DNA from: Gibbula magus
Taxonomy: Eukaryota > Mollusca > Gastropoda > Trochida > Trochidae
Direction of reading: 5' to 3'
NCBI GenBank assembly: GCA_936450465.1
Contig: OW388303.1
Coordinates: forward strand, 6,759,193 to 6,823,192
DNA: 64,000 bases
The position numbers and the translations under genes were made by a program. The notes below the pieces were generated by a model. The model did no database searches. It worked only from the letters and a program-made list of their open reading frames with translations, and had not been told where the DNA came from. Below, piece by piece: positions 1-13,075 of this stretch; the first letter of the stretch is position 1, and every line of letters begins with the position of its first letter.

Positions 1-245
1 TCAGAGAATTTCATTTTGGCTAATCAAAATGTTCATTTTAAGAAAATGTATTTGGTATGTAGCATTTATTTCATTTAATTGATATGTATTTTCACTCATC
101 ATGAAATGGAAGTTCAAACAATGACTTGCATGTGATCTGAATAAATAAACTGTCAATCAATATAACAGCTTATAAGAATCGATAATTTTTAAACTAGTTT
201 TTATTTTAGTAGAATTTATACATTCTCTTTCTAGAAGTTATTCTT

Positions 246-611
246 GTCATATCTTCCCACATAACCTCTGTTCTAAATCCCTTATATCACTTTTTCTCAA
301 AAACTCCCCAAACATGGAAATTTTAAACAAGGATTACTATCCAATCAAAAAAGAATTGACGTTTTGGACTAAATCTAGTCTATGTGGATCCCACAGATGA
401 AGAGACTCGACTCTCTTGATGGTTGTGAGATCTCTGTACTCGCTTTGAAATTCCCTGATTGCACTTTGATTGCAACCAATCAGGATGCTCTATTTAGCTT
501 ATTGCAACCAATCAGAATTCTCTAATTAGATGATTGCAACCAATCAGGCTGAGGGTTCTCTATACAAGAACACTGTTGAATTAGAAACAGAGTTACGTGG
601 GAAGATTTGAC
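246..611. mobile_element. MITE-like element with ~30-bp terminal inverted repeats
   Basis: The left end GTCATATCTTCCCACATAAC matches the reverse complement of the right end (582-611) at about 24 of 30 positions. Similar ends recur at 5,022 (ATCATTTCTTCCCACATAAC) and, reversed, at 27,921 (GTGGGAAGAAATGACTT), so it is a dispersed family. The inside holds three CCAAT repeats. Confidence 0.65.
467..547. repeat. three copies of GCAACCAATCAG (CCAAT boxes)
   Basis: Copies end at 483, 515 and 547, about 32 bp apart. Each fits the NF-Y consensus and each TGATTGCAACCAATCA is also a small inverted repeat. Two more are at 1,778-1,826 and one reversed near 21,718. Probably part of the transposon family rather than a promoter. 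Confidence 0.6.
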
Positions 612-1777
612 TTAACATTGGGAGAGAATGGAATGTAATATCATAGTGCTTGGCTTAATTTTAGTGACAAGTTTTATGATTTTTGTCCTTACACCTAGTC
701 CCACAAGAGGCTGCTTTCAAAGTGCTTGCTATCAATCGGGAAATATCACATTTAATTTAAATTCTAAATTTTGTTATGTTTCAAAATGAAATGTAAGTAT
801 TAAGTATTTATTTCTGTGCTATATGATAATGAATCGTTTTTCACAGATGATGTTATTTAGACAATATGAGTACATGAGTACTTGCTTAGATTAATTATAT
901 GAGAGTTTTGTAAGAATTATGGTTAATACTCTGGATTTGGAAACAGTTTTAAACCAGATTAAATAATCAGAGATTGCTTTTTATTATAGCTGGAAATTAT
1001 TTGTCAACATTATTTGGATAATTCCTTCCTTTACCTCATATGATAACAAATGATGCGAAATTCCTCGGCTAAGATATATTATTTTGAAATAGTCATATTT
1101 TTAGGCTTATAAGTATATATTATATATATATTTTGGTGTACCAAACATCTGAGGACATAAGTAGGTTATAAAATTAAATCAATTTCTTGATTCAAGATGT
1201 TCTCAAATGAGAAAGTCCTTTTTGTAAGATAAATGTCAATTCTTAGAGTTAATTGAAGTCGAATTTGTAATTCCCAGGCTAAACAAAATAACAATTGTTA
1301 TTTTAAATTAGAATTAAGGCAGTAAATTTTAAATGATAACATTTTCTGAACTGGTAGGTATAAATTCCTGCATTGTCGCTGCACTTTAACCAGCCCTGGC
1401 CCTGTCTCCAGTATGTCCCATGTGTTTGTACATTGATACTTTGACCGTTGCTACGCTTTGTGCCGGCCTACCGACACGACATGACGTCGGTCCCTCCTGC
1501 AGATGGGTCGGCTTATATGCAATGAATAAAATGGATTCCTTCTCTTAATCATTGGATTCGTTGTTTCTTGATGAACTTGTGAGTGACATGACAAAGTTTT
1601 TGGAAGGAAATGATTTTACGATTTTGGGATATGGAGGGCAAGCCATCTGAAGCCTGGTACAAATTTGAATCAAGTCGACCGGAGACCATCATAGACGATA
1701 TCTGCATGTGAATTATGCATACATCCCCTTGCCGTATTTCTAGCAAAACCTGTGCCACATCCTCTTCTTCATGAACC
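612..1777. other. AT-rich DNA, no gene seen
   Basis: No coding exon, tRNA or clear repeat recognised, apart from an AT-repeat run near 1,115-1,135. Confidence 0.6.
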
Positions 1778-1831
1778 CTTGCAACCAATCAGGATGCTCC
1801 AATTAGCTGATTGCAACCAATCAGAACGAGA

Positions 1832-1901
1832 GCGTTCTAGCAAAGAGAGGCCTTTGCTCGAGGGACTTCCCGTAGGCAAAGGCCTCTCTTTGCTAGAACG
1901 C
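1832..1901. repeat. 26-bp perfect inverted repeat with an 18-base loop
   Basis: Arms at 1,832-1,857 and 1,876-1,901 (GCGTTCTAGCAAAGAGAGGC... and its exact reverse complement). The loop contains GGGACTTCCC, which fits the kappa-B consensus GGGRNNYYCC. Two CCAAT repeats lie directly before it (1,778-1,826). Confidence 0.9.
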
Positions 1902-2076
1902 CCGAGGATGAGGGTGTTATCTATTTTATCTACCAAAAAAAACCAATAATGTGTGGGTGATATTGTCTAAATGTTTTAACTGCAGTGCAGGTGATTCAAG
2001 TCAAATAAAGCGCACATAAAATATCATCGGACAGCAAAGTAGAGACCAACAATCAACCCTTCCTTGTCACTAATCC

Positions 2077-2150
2077 GGTCCCCTGTGGTCTAGTGGTAAT
2101 GTTTTTGGCTACAAAGCGGAAGGTTGCGGGTTCGATTCCCACATTGTCTG
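2077..2150 (+). other. tRNA-like sequence (degenerate)
   Basis: A box TGGTCTAGTGG and B box GGTTCGATTCC are well spaced for a Pol III promoter. The acceptor stem does not close and the T stem has a mismatch, so this is a tRNA pseudogene or SINE head rather than a working tRNA. Confidence 0.6.
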
Positions 2151-2253
2151 TTTTGAAAATTTTAAACTTGGCAATTTTATAGATAGATTATCTTACTCAT
2201 TGGGACTTAGAATTTATTGAGTGCAAAGAATCCTATTTAGAAGGCCTTCTACC

Positions 2254-2283
2254 GTATAATACCCTGCTGGAAGGGTATTATAC
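2254..2283. repeat. 11-bp perfect inverted repeat
   Basis: GTATAATACCC, an 8-base loop, then GGGTATTATAC. It lies in a stretch with repeated AAGGCC(C/T) motifs (2,240-2,330). Function unknown. Confidence 0.8.
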
Positions 2284-2633
2284 TGTACAAGGCCCTCCCA
2301 GCGGGGTAATATCCTGTGTAAGGCCCTGCTCCCTTTCTCAAGGATGTTCTCCCAGAAAAAAAGACTGAGTTCAAAGAGTGTTAAATCGGCCTTGAGGTAT
2401 ATAAGTCTGGGCAACCCAGTCAGTGGAAACACATGACCACTGTTGCTGAACTTGAAGATTTTGAGACTTCTTCAAAATGTCAAAATAGTTGTTGTATTTC
2501 AGAAATGATTGTTATTTTCACATTTCTCATCTAAATGCTAGGGATCCTAAGTCACTCCTTTGTTTAGCAGCTCCTCTTCCAGACAGCCATATAAAAAGAG
2601 TCATTGGCTTTGTAGCTCATCATATATTACATA

Positions 2634-2951
2634 CGGTGAGGTGAGGTGAGTTGGGGTTTAATGCCGCTTTCAAGAGTATTTCACTTATATCATGGCTGCT
2701 AGTGTTATGGCAGGGAGAAAGCCCGCAACGCCACGTGGCTATGCAATGCAATGAAACCTGCAAGCATCGGCTGGAACTAGCGAACCATGGGTGGTACTAA
2801 GCTGAGATTCAGTGTAACATTGCATCCAAACCTTACTGCGTGTAGATCAGTTCTCTACTGCAGACAAAGTTGCCGTGCCCTTGGTGGGATTCGAACCCCG
2901 GACCTCTTGATCCGAAGCCGAACGCGCTAACCACTGCGCTATCCCGCCCCC
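2634..2951 (-). mobile_element. tRNA-derived SINE with 11-bp target duplication
   Basis: Flanked by TATATTACATA at 2,623-2,633 and 2,952-2,962. On the minus strand it starts GGGCGGGATAGCGCAGTGG (A box) and has GGGGTTCGAATCCC (B box), followed by a ~230-bp body. A second copy is at 61,622-61,930. It is inserted in a fragment of the TAGCTCATCA repeat family. Confidence 0.9.
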
Positions 2952-2962
2952 TATATTACATA

Positions 2963-3825
2963 AACCATTATCTCTAAGGAAAATATTAAGTATCAAATAA
3001 TGAGGCATCTTCCAGTCACTACATTTATACTTTATACTCCTCACTGGTCAAGGCATGTCAACACAAAATTTCTTTGTATTCTAAAGAAGTAATGAGTACA
3101 TTGTATACGTGTGACCTCTATTGCTTTGTCTCTGAGGACCAGCCTCACAAGAGCACAGTAGCTTGAAATGCAATAAATCTCTAAGAACCCTAGCTCATAT
3201 CCCCTGCCTGACCCAGGGTTACGGGGTAGCCCCTAGTAGGGTAATGTCTCCATCCAATAAAGATCATATTCTCAAAATTTGAGCTTTCTAGCATTAATGT
3301 TTTTGGGGAAAATTCAAGGATTTTTGGTTGGCCACCCAACACATCCTGTCTCAGGGTAAAATGTATACGCACTGATCCAGCCAATCAAATCATTTTATCT
3401 CCATGTTTTGAGATAAAATTTCAGCCAACCACAGAGAGCCTTTTAAACTGCAGTTGTCTTTCGCTCTTCGGCCCTTCCTCAAGCGATCGGGAGTGGGTAT
3501 CATAGCCGAGTCCAGGTTAGCTATCCGATTGATTTTATTACAGCAGATCATGTTTATGAGGGGATTGCACCCAGGGGATAAATAAGTGGAGCATGCCCAT
3601 ATTTGAGGGGGATTGAAACTGTGTGAACAAACTTTTAATCTCCACATAGCAAATATGGTATTCAGAAAATATATGTCAACTGGTTTCGGAGAAGTCGTTT
3701 AAAGGTTTCAGAGAAAATGGCTGACATAACCATCTATGAAGGGGGAGCGGTCAGGACCAAATGTACAAACTTTCAGCACCGTGGTTTTTGAGGAGAAGTT
3801 GCAAATGTGAAAAGTTTTTGCCAGA
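2963..3825. other. no gene seen
   Basis: Mixed unique sequence. Some stretches (3,190-3,650) are less AT-rich and give short minus-strand frames, but none shows a domain, splice pair or coding pattern I trust. Confidence 0.5.
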
Positions 3826-3880
3826 CGATGGCCAAAAGCCCATCTGCCTTTACGGACATGATGAGCTAAAAATAGTCATG
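3826..3880. mobile_element. end fragment of the TAGCTCATCA repeat family
   Basis: GATGGCCAAAAGCCCATCTG...CATGATGAGCTAAAAATA matches the right end of the copies at 11,788 and 19,169. Confidence 0.6.
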
Positions 3881-6800
3881 GAAAGGAATAATATATTGTG
3901 AATTGTTTATTGGATTATTACTCTTCAGATCGGTACATTCTGGGTACAGAGCGATAGACAGAGTCAGCGTCTATATACAGTGAATTACACACATCAATGT
4001 AGCACTATGGATTCTGTGGTACAATCCTCTTATCTTCTCCGATTAAACATAATACATTGGAATAGGAAACACTCTCCCATTGTTCTCTAATACCTTATAT
4101 TGAAATTGACAAACTAATGACTTTCTCTGGTTCAAATTGGACACTCATAACATGTGTAAATTTTAGCTTTGAAAATTAGAATGTAGTGAATATTATTCAT
4201 TATTGTGCAGATTAAAGCATCTTTAACATGGAAGTCCCAAATTCAGAAATCTACAACATACATCATCTCTTTAATATACTTTTCATTGTGCTGCTTTAAA
4301 ACATATCTTAACATGTAAGTTGTCACTCACGATATTATAAAATAATTTTATGACCTAAACATTCTTGAAAGTGAGGCCAAATTATCTCATGACTATTAAT
4401 TGTGCATTCATTAATAGTCACAAACATAGTTTTAAGACAACATAGCATATGTTGATTTTAAATGACCACAAATTCTATATAAGTAAAGAATATGATATGT
4501 GTAGTTCCACATAGATTTATTCTGTAAAGTATACGTCGAATTTTAACGTTCATGCTAATACATTTAAAAGACAATATAAAATAGACAGGTTTGTAAAGAC
4601 ACCTAAAGCTTGATTTGAGCGCGTTCTTGCAAGGCAAACCATGGCCACAACCCATATTTCGTAAGTCTTTCCAAAATATATCGGATATGTTTCAAAACTT
4701 CAAGAAATTTATCAACTTGTAAGAATAAATTTGATATATTTTAATTTTATTAACCCGTAACTTGTTTATCTGATGAGACGTAAATCTTTCAACTCCGGAA
4801 ATTAATTCTGGGTAAAGAAATAGGTCATCAGGAATGTTCCCGGAAATCTGTTACAGAAGGTAACGATAACGATACAACTTTACTAATTATTTTGGCAATA
4901 TATATACGTTTCACAAAAAATCTTTCATTAAGCATGCATTTTCATTATGCAAATTCTACCGCTGACAAAGTAAGATCTTAATAATGGCCAAGTGCATGTT
5001 CTCCCAGAGATTACTCACATCATTTCTTCCCACATAACCTCCATTACAAGTGGGTATTATTTCTCGCTAAATATTTTGCAACACGAATACCGTCCTTGAT
5101 CGTATCAGATCAATCATCGTCTTAAATCTCTGACATAGAACTATGTGGGCATCACAAAGTGGGGATTATGAAAAGAAAGAAGATTTACAATGAATACATA
5201 GCACCATAAAGATTCATGCTATGCAGTAAGCTATGTCATGTTTTAAATACATGATGTCTCAGGAACATGCTGAATATCTGACCAGAAAAGCATTGTTTTC
5301 TGTAGATGCTTATTTGTCGCCCTAGTACTTATTTTTCTTAGGAAAATCTGAATAGTCCATCCATTACGGAATATCAAATATTTTAAGCCAAACATACCCC
5401 TTCTTGTTTGTGAGGTGTTCTAGAAGTTGGTTGGTTGTATAATCCTTGTCCTTTCTTACTCGTTAAGTTAATTAAAGACACCAGGTACAGCAAATATGGT
5501 CAATTTCATTTGTGGAAATTCATTCATAAAATTTTACGACATCAATCCCATTTGGATAATGATTTACATTCAAGTGCAACTGAAATTTGTCTCAGTTACG
5601 AGTGGCTATGTTTAAAACCAGTTGTAGCAATGTCATACATTAATGTTAAGTGTTCTGTAATCTTAAGTAATGAGGCTAAATCTGATTGTTGCACTTTTCA
5701 GAAAAAGCTCCCAAGAAGAATCTTACATTGAGTATTTAAATGGTAATATATATATGTGGTGTTAAAGTGACAAAGTGTATTTTTCATAACATTTTATTTT
5801 TCTTTGATACATGACAAAATACTGTATGTGGTGGTTTCAGTTCAAATCATCTCACCCAACTTGCATATTCATCCCACTACAAATATATGTCAATTTATAG
5901 TTTTCAATGAAAATCAAACAACATGTGCAGGAGGGGACATTATACACTAACACATAATGGTGTATTAAACACTTAAAACCAATAGTTGTCTTTAGATTGA
6001 CGCACCACGCACCACGCACCACGCAATGCACCACGCACCAGTCATGATACTCTGTTCAGTATTCAATAAAATATCATGACTTTTTTTACTGTCCGATTGG
6101 CATTAACACGGAAACATTCAGGAAAGGTCAGTAATTCTTGGTAAAATAACACAATTGATAATATTTGACTCCAAAACAAAATGACACAGAAAATACTCTG
6201 TGTCACTTTAATTCACCACTGATAACTAGCCTACATGTCTATCTTGGATACTCTCACGTACTACGTTCACTTTTAAATACACGATGTAACGAAAGTCTAG
6301 ATTTGGTATTATATCAAATAAATAACATCTAAATATTCGAAGGTAACACCTCAATATCTTGTAAATATAAGAAGGTAATACCCCAATATCTTAAAAATAT
6401 TAGATGGTAATAACTCAATATCTTGTAAATATTAACACTAATACACTTTTATGCGACTAAATAACTTGTACATGTTAAAGATATATTTACTTTCGTCAGT
6501 GATGACATACATTTTAACACTAAAGATATATTCATTTTACTTGAAATGACATACATTTTAACACCAAAATAATAACCTGTACATATTAACACTAACAATA
6601 CTAAGTATACTTATGTTACAAAAATAATAGCATGAACATACTTACACTCGTGAATCTAAATATTACTATGTTGCAATAAACCTTTACATAACACAAAGTT
6701 AGGTCAATTTTACTAAGAAATACCATGTACACATTGTGATAATGTTACCAAATATATCTTACAAAGACATTTTAGCTGATAAATAGGGATTGTCTGTTGA

Positions 6801-8240
6801 TATAAATCCAAGCATCAAATTAAGATAGGCAAATCTAGAAACCCATACAGTACTGATGTACAGAGCGAAGCATACATAAAATCTCAATACTAAAATAGCT
6901 AAACATCTGTACAGATGAAATGATGAAAATTGTGTACCGTTGAAATCCTGTAAAATCTCAAAATTTACTTTGTGTTAATGCTACCAGTGAGAGTACAAAT
7001 TTAAAAATAATTTTTTGATAAAATTTTAATCAAAATCTTAATTTAGACAATTATAATTGTTCAAAAGGAAAATGATACAAGCTCAAAAAGAGGCAAATCT
7101 GCAATCAAGATATCTGAATGAGAAAAATGATTTTTTAAAAGACTTTGGTATGTATCATTTGATAAAACATTTAAATTACATTTCACAGGATCAAATCAAC
7201 CGGCACACACAATGAGGAAAGACCAATGTTTTAGCACCGTATGAAAGTAAAAAAGATGATACATAAAAATAATGCTTAAAACCAATCGAAATGCAAGATC
7301 TTTATAAACATGACTTGCAAACAATAACATCAAAAATACACAGTTGGAAAATGGAAATCTGAAAAAATAAACCTTATTGGCCTCCCTAGCATCAAATATC
7401 CTGAAATGTTGAAAGTATGAGTAATAATCGCCATGCTATCTTGAAAAAATTTATCAATGAAATTATTGATTAAGACTATTAATCAACCCAGAAAAGCTTT
7501 CATTTAGTTCAGATTATAAAATTCAACACTCAGGTCTAGGAAGAATTCATCCATTGAAGAAATTCCAAAATGACAAATTATTTCTTCTCTAATCTGAGGG
7601 TGGAATAAGCTGCTTATAGAAGACTGGAGAAAATAAATTCACTCAAAAGCAAACATCGATCATTGGAGCAATATGACAAATGCGGAAAGATTTTCTTTTA
7701 AAAAACAGATATATGTAACAAAATAAAATTCATCTTTCACGCAAAGCAAAGGATACTACAGGTAGCTACCATGTACATTATATGAAGCCATATGTTCGTG
7801 TAATAAATAGTACCATTTCAATTTGATTTTAGAATAAATCTTCCTTTTGATTAATCTCAAATCTAAAACATGATGATCTGCAAATGTCAGACAAAAAAAT
7901 CGTATTTAGATGATTTTCACAAGTAATGCAGAAATACGCTAGATCAACTCTCTAGCTAGCTAGGTCTGTAGCCGATTCTCAAGGGTTTGCAAAGACGAGG
8001 AAGTGCATAAGTCTACGAGATAGAAACAAGGATTTAAAGTAAAATCGGCTGAGATCAAGACTAATTAAAGGGGCAGTTCTAACAAGTCATTTTTGTGGAA
8101 ACAAAATTCAAGAGGTTATTCCTGTTTAAAACAATCCTGGTGAAACATATGACAGAGGATAATATTTTGATTACTTAATATTTTACAATTTACTACGGTA
8201 CAATAACATTTTTTGATGAGTCAAACGATTACAACTGTTA
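3881..8240. other. AT-rich DNA, no gene seen
   Basis: Contains a CACCACG microsatellite (6,001-6,040) and loose tandem repeats of AATATCTTGTAAATAT type (6,330-6,450) and of ACATACATTTTAACAC type (6,500-6,600). No coding region supported. Confidence 0.6.
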
Positions 8241-8245
8241 GCTAC

Positions 8246-8306
8246 TGGATGAGTGAGTTATTTTTTAATGCCGCTTCGGCAGTATCGCAGCCATTTGCGG
8301 CGAGTT
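8246..8306 (+). mobile_element. short GTGAGTGAGTT...GCCGC repeat fragment
   Basis: GATGAGTGAGTTATTTTTTA then ATGCCGCTTCGGCAGTATCG, closing with GCGGCGAG. The same unit is at 17,069-17,128, where CGCCGCT and AGCGGCG form a hairpin. Likely a widespread molluscan short repeat (from memory). Confidence 0.6.
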
Positions 8307-9719
8307 GTTAGCTACTGGAGATTCTATCATTTTATAAGTTCTTCTATTACAAAGTTGTAAAAAAATATTAAAAATACAGGGTTTTTCACATTTCATGAAA
8401 TGCACAAAAACAGAATGGGGGATTATCCAATAGAAGCCAAGGAAAGTTTAGATCAAATTAATTCTACAACAGAATAGGAGATCGATTATTTAATAATCAC
8501 ACATTGCACAGAAATATTCATCAAATTATGAACAAGTTTGATTTCAAAATTATGAATTCGATCGAGAGGATAAAGGAGTTACTTGAGCATTCAAACAAAA
8601 TATATGTTCAAATAATTAACTCTCTCTTTAAAAGAAATCCTGCCTTGAGAAGAACATACGACAAATCCTGACCCTATCTGCAAAGGGAGGTAATAAGCTT
8701 TCTAGCAAATCATCACTCCAGGGGCATGCAGAGTTTGTCAGAGTTTTCCCTGGAGATCATTATCAATGATCATTATTTGAAATTGAGCATGACACATAAT
8801 TCAAACATTGTCTACAAACTAGCTGAGAATAGACAGAGCACTTGAGCTTTTTGCAAATGAATTTATACTAAAACTAATTATGCCTCATAATATGACCAGC
8901 ATGATTTGACATAATTCTATGTACAAAAGAAGCATAACGTGCCCTATGAAAAGCCATTTTGAATGAATATGTATACAAGATGAAAAGGGCACTTTGAGGC
9001 TAGAAATCGGTGATTTGGCATAAATGCGAATGCCACAAATAAGGCTTACAAAGCAATAATCCTATAACCTGAGGGTAGCCTAAGTCGGCAAGCATCTGTT
9101 CGTTTCAAGCGTGTTTAGTAGGCAGAAGGCTACCATTGTTTTTTTAGAACATATATAACTCCTACCTATCTCACAAAGCATATTAGAGCACCAAAAGGCC
9201 ACTATTATGGCGATGCCAAGCTGGAATCTTAACCCCCTACCTACAGACGGCAGCTTAAGATGCCAAAGCATCCTTGCAAAGATCTGCAGCATCAGAAGGC
9301 AAATGCCACCATTCTGAGTTGATTCAGAATACATTTCTATCTCTGTCAATGTCAGAAAGCCAGCCCCCATTGAGTTCACCTCATGCATCTCCCCGGGCAC
9401 TGACATCAGTTTATAAAGCCAGAGATTCCAAGCCAGGATGTTTCCGTACCAGGAAGCTGAATTTGTCTCGAGATAATAGTTTAGTTTGAGATCAATGTAT
9501 TTCTTTATGGCTCTTGGTTAACTGTTAACAATTCAAGCAAAGTGTGAAATACTACGAACATGTTATTTTCATCTTCAAATTTGCTTTTAATATGTTTAAG
9601 TAAATGTATAAAAAAAATTGTTGGCTCCTGGCAAAGAAACATCTTCAAATAGAGGCTAGATCAACATACACATAGAAGACAGGTACTGAATGGAAAAGTC
9701 ACATGTACAAGACAGTTTG
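8307..9719. other. no gene seen
   Basis: AT-rich with short chance frames on both strands (for example 9,080-9,489), none with splice or domain support. Confidence 0.5.
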
Positions 9720-10024
9720 ACCTTGACTTTGATACATTAAGGTCAAGTTATTTGCCTGAAGTTCAAGGTCATGCTCAGAATCAATACGCCTGGGTTGAAA
9801 GGTCAGTATAAGAGAAACGCGACCATCATGCTGCACTTGGGACCAAAGAGTCATGACCTTCACAAGGTCAAAAGGTCAAAGATATGTCATGACCTTCACA
9901 TGCTTGAGGTCATTCCCACTGTTCCAGAGGTAAGCAACAAGGTCATGGTCAAGGCGACCTTTTATGCAGCTTTCAGAGTCCCATGGGTGTTTCAAGGTCA
10001 GGCACAAAGGTGAAGGTCGTGAGG
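9720..10024. repeat. cluster of AGGTCA / TGACCT half-sites
   Basis: About a dozen AGGTCA-like hexamers in either orientation within 300 bp, for example AAGGTCAAAAGGTCAAAG near 9,865-9,885. This dispersed repeat type recurs at 19,310-19,530, 52,335-52,365 and 62,268-63,060. It is just downstream of the candidate last exon. Confidence 0.75.
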
Positions 10025-10105
10025 TCAGTGGGTGAGAAGCGAAGGTTTTTCAGGCACAGGTGGTGGAACGTCGTCGTCCGTGTCAGGTGGCAGTGGTGGC
10101 ACTGG
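10025..10105 (-). CDS. DOCK1: probable alternative last DOCK exon, proline-rich
   Basis: 81 nt including TGA. The acceptor is excellent (CTCTGTTGCTTCTGCAG). In phase 0 it reads PVPPLPPDTDDDVPPPVP then EKPSLLTH and stop. Joined to the in-frame internal donor of exon 33 (exon 13,507-13,646), it would swap the 30-residue basic end for 26 proline-rich residues. PPVPEK is close to the Crk motif and vertebrate DOCK1 also ends in such repeats. The link is inferred from phase, composition and position, 3.4 kb downstream; no transcript was seen. Confidence 0.6.
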   Translation of the reverse strand, partial: PVPPLPPDTDDDVPPPVPEKPSLLTH

Positions 10106-11228
10106 CTGCAGAAGCAACAGAGAAGTGTTATTGAAAAGAGTTCATGTTATACTTACCAAATTTTGCAATAAAATTTATCTTCTTTTAATTGAAAGTAAAT
10201 CTTATCCCATTGATTCTTTCATTTCTGGTGTAAAGATTAACACTTGAAGATTAGAAAAGGTAAACACACTTCTGTCTTATGAAACAAGAAATGATGATTA
10301 TAATGTACAAAACACTTTATATATACAAAAGTTCATCATATATTTATCTATATCCAATGCACAAACAATTATCCTAAATGTACGTTTAGTCATAGTACAA
10401 AGGTTTATCATAAATCTATCTTTCTTCATAATACAGAAGTTAATCATAAATCTATCTTCATTCAATATGCAAAACTTTATCATAAATTTTATCTTTATTC
10501 AAACAAAGCTAATCAGTTGCTAATAAATACTTCTTATTTTAAAATATTCAAAATATATTGCTATGACAAGAATTTGTAGAGTTATATACTTACAAAACTT
10601 AACAAACATGTTACTATTACTACTTCAACATTACTTTTAGTTTTGGATTTCATGCATTTTAAGATTTTATTAGTCATATTTATCATAAACAAATCTTTTT
10701 TATTGCCACTGATAACTCTATAAAATAAATCTCTATCCTTTCATCGTCATGGAAACTGCATATTAACTATTACCTCTGAAGGCAATCATAATGTTGTTCA
10801 TATTGTTCATGTGATGCAAAATAATACTTTGTCACGGTAACTAATAATGTTAAAATGTCAAATTTCATCTATCATGTTTCATTTTAAAATGGGTGATGGC
10901 GGACAGCCAACCTCTCTTTGAACATAGATTTGTGTATTCAATTTCATGACTTTCACGATAATAAATAAAACACTTAGCATATTGCTGTCCAGGTCACGTG
11001 TTTATTTCTAATCCTCTGTCAACATTTAATGCATTTGTTATGCTTCAGTGAGGGAGATGACAGTTTTATTAGAATCTTTTCAAATGTTTTATTATATATG
11101 ATATGTGTATAAGCAAAAATATTTAATTTTTTTTTAAACAGTTAAGTTTAAAAGGAAAAGTAGAAGAAAGAAGAAAACAAACAAAATGAAAAAAAAAAGA
11201 GAAGCACCAAATAAAGACAAAAATACAG

Positions 11229-11800
11229 CCATGGGCTATGTAGCTCATCAGGATTTGTATTGTTTGATGTAGAAAAACTAAACAAATTGTTCTCAATATA
11301 ATGCACATATAGCCATGAAAAATCTCAATGTCTTCGTAATTGTCAGTGTATAACAAAAACATGACTTGAAATTTCATTGGGGAGAAACTGGTTTTCTAAC
11401 TATCACAATTCCTGCTAATATTGAAGAAAACAATGTTTTGGGCCTCAGAAGATCTTATTAGGCGACCTAGGATTACTTAATCTACAAGTTAAGATTTGTC
11501 TAAAGGGTACACAACATTTCAGCTTTCTAGAGCTTTTTTGTACCGAAGAAAAATATGAAAATAGGGTTTTAGGTCATGACCCCTATGACCCAATTTTGGG
11601 GTCATGGGGTCACAAAATCTGCAACTTATCCCCATTAGCCAAGGAGTCGTTACATAAAACTTCAGATATCTAGAGTCACTAGTTCTTGAGAAGAAGTCGA
11701 AAAAGCAAAACGTTTAGGTATGGACAGATGGATGGATAAATGGACGACACCATGCCATGCCATAAGCCCATCTGGCCTTTCATGCCTGATGAGCCAATAA
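11229..11800 (+). mobile_element. dispersed repeat with TAGCTCATCA / TGATGAGC ends
   Basis: Starts GCCATGGGCTATGTAGCTCATCAGG and ends CATAAGCCCATCTGGCC...GCCTGATGAGCCAATAA. The ends are short inverted repeats. Inside are GGTCATGACCCCTATGACCC and (GGATGGAC) motifs, shared with the copy at 18,531-19,180. Confidence 0.75.
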
Positions 11801-11826
11801 TAGAGAGAAGAACAAAATGATATCAA

Positions 11827-11828
<2 letters not shown>

Positions 11829-11863
<35 letters not shown>
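11829..11863. repeat. (AT)n microsatellite
   Basis: About 17 AT units. Confidence 0.95.
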
Positions 11864-11865
<2 letters not shown>

Positions 11866-13075
11866 ATGAAATGGTCCTCTACCACAATTGACCGACTTGT
11901 TTCAAACCTGAATCATATGAATAAATTTTTTTCAAAATGTAAAAAAATAGTTAATAGTTCATGTAGAATAAAATAGAAAACCAAAAACATGAATAAAATA
12001 AATTAAATACATATAAATCTGCAAATTTTCAATAGCCATACTCGTTTTGGGTAAATCAATTGTCTCTTTTAGCAACAATGTTGTAATGAAAAAAATAAAG
12101 TTTCAAAATATAAGCATAAAAATAATGAAATATTTATATATTGTGACAGGAACATAAATGATTTCCAATTTTCAACTCATAAGGCAGATACACTGACTAT
12201 CTGCAATATTATCATTTTCTTATTTTTAAAAAAAAATTTCTGTATATTTCATGAATGAATATTCTAGTTGAGTTAATGAAAGAAGTAACTGAAATAATTA
12301 AATGATTAAAATAAACAATTCAAAATGTGGAAAATGAAAACAAATTTCAAATTGCAAAAGGTCAAGACTTCAAATGTGTTTGTGTAGATTAATCACGGCC
12401 TGCCCTCAGTTAGCCAACACTGAAGTACATTGATGTAGGCAAAACTAAGGGTGCGTTTGATTTGACATTTGAGATAATGAGGGTCTAGCCGACACATGCA
12501 CTTTGTCATCAAAGGCTTTGATTGGACACGACTCAAGTATGGACTCACAGTATCAAAATATGCCTTGGCTATCAACATAATTCAATTAAATTTTCTGTTG
12601 AAAAAATTATAACTCATCTAAATATAAACACCTATCTATGGATTAAAATTTAATATTTAATTCATGTGTATGTATAACTCGTTTGGAATCTGGCAAGATT
12701 AGGCAAGATTGTATCATTTTATCATGTATGTGACTGGTCACACTTGAACAAAAACATGATTTCCACTCAAAATAAGAAATTTAAAACTCAAAACCAAAAT
12801 TGTATTCAGCCTCTGTTACCACTGATAGACCAAAAGCATTGAAGCTGTCATAGCATTAAGATAGTCATAAGCCAATGTTAATATATGGCACTTACAACTT
12901 AGCTTCAAGAGAGCTTCGAAAATCTAGGTCCACAAGTGGTTTCATAGAATGAGAAAATCTAGGTACAAATATTTATAATGAGTGGAATGTTAATCTAAAT
13001 TGCTAGATGGTTTTATAGGCAGCCAGAGACAGGTTAACTCGCTGCCAGGTTAATCTCGCTGCCATCCTTATCATC

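Noticed and set aside
1752..1949. 65-codon frame across the palindrome
   Set aside because: It consists of the inverted repeat and CCAAT repeats; no sign of coding selection.
2077..2150. Working tRNA gene
   Set aside because: A and B boxes are good but the acceptor stem does not pair, so it is listed only as tRNA-like.
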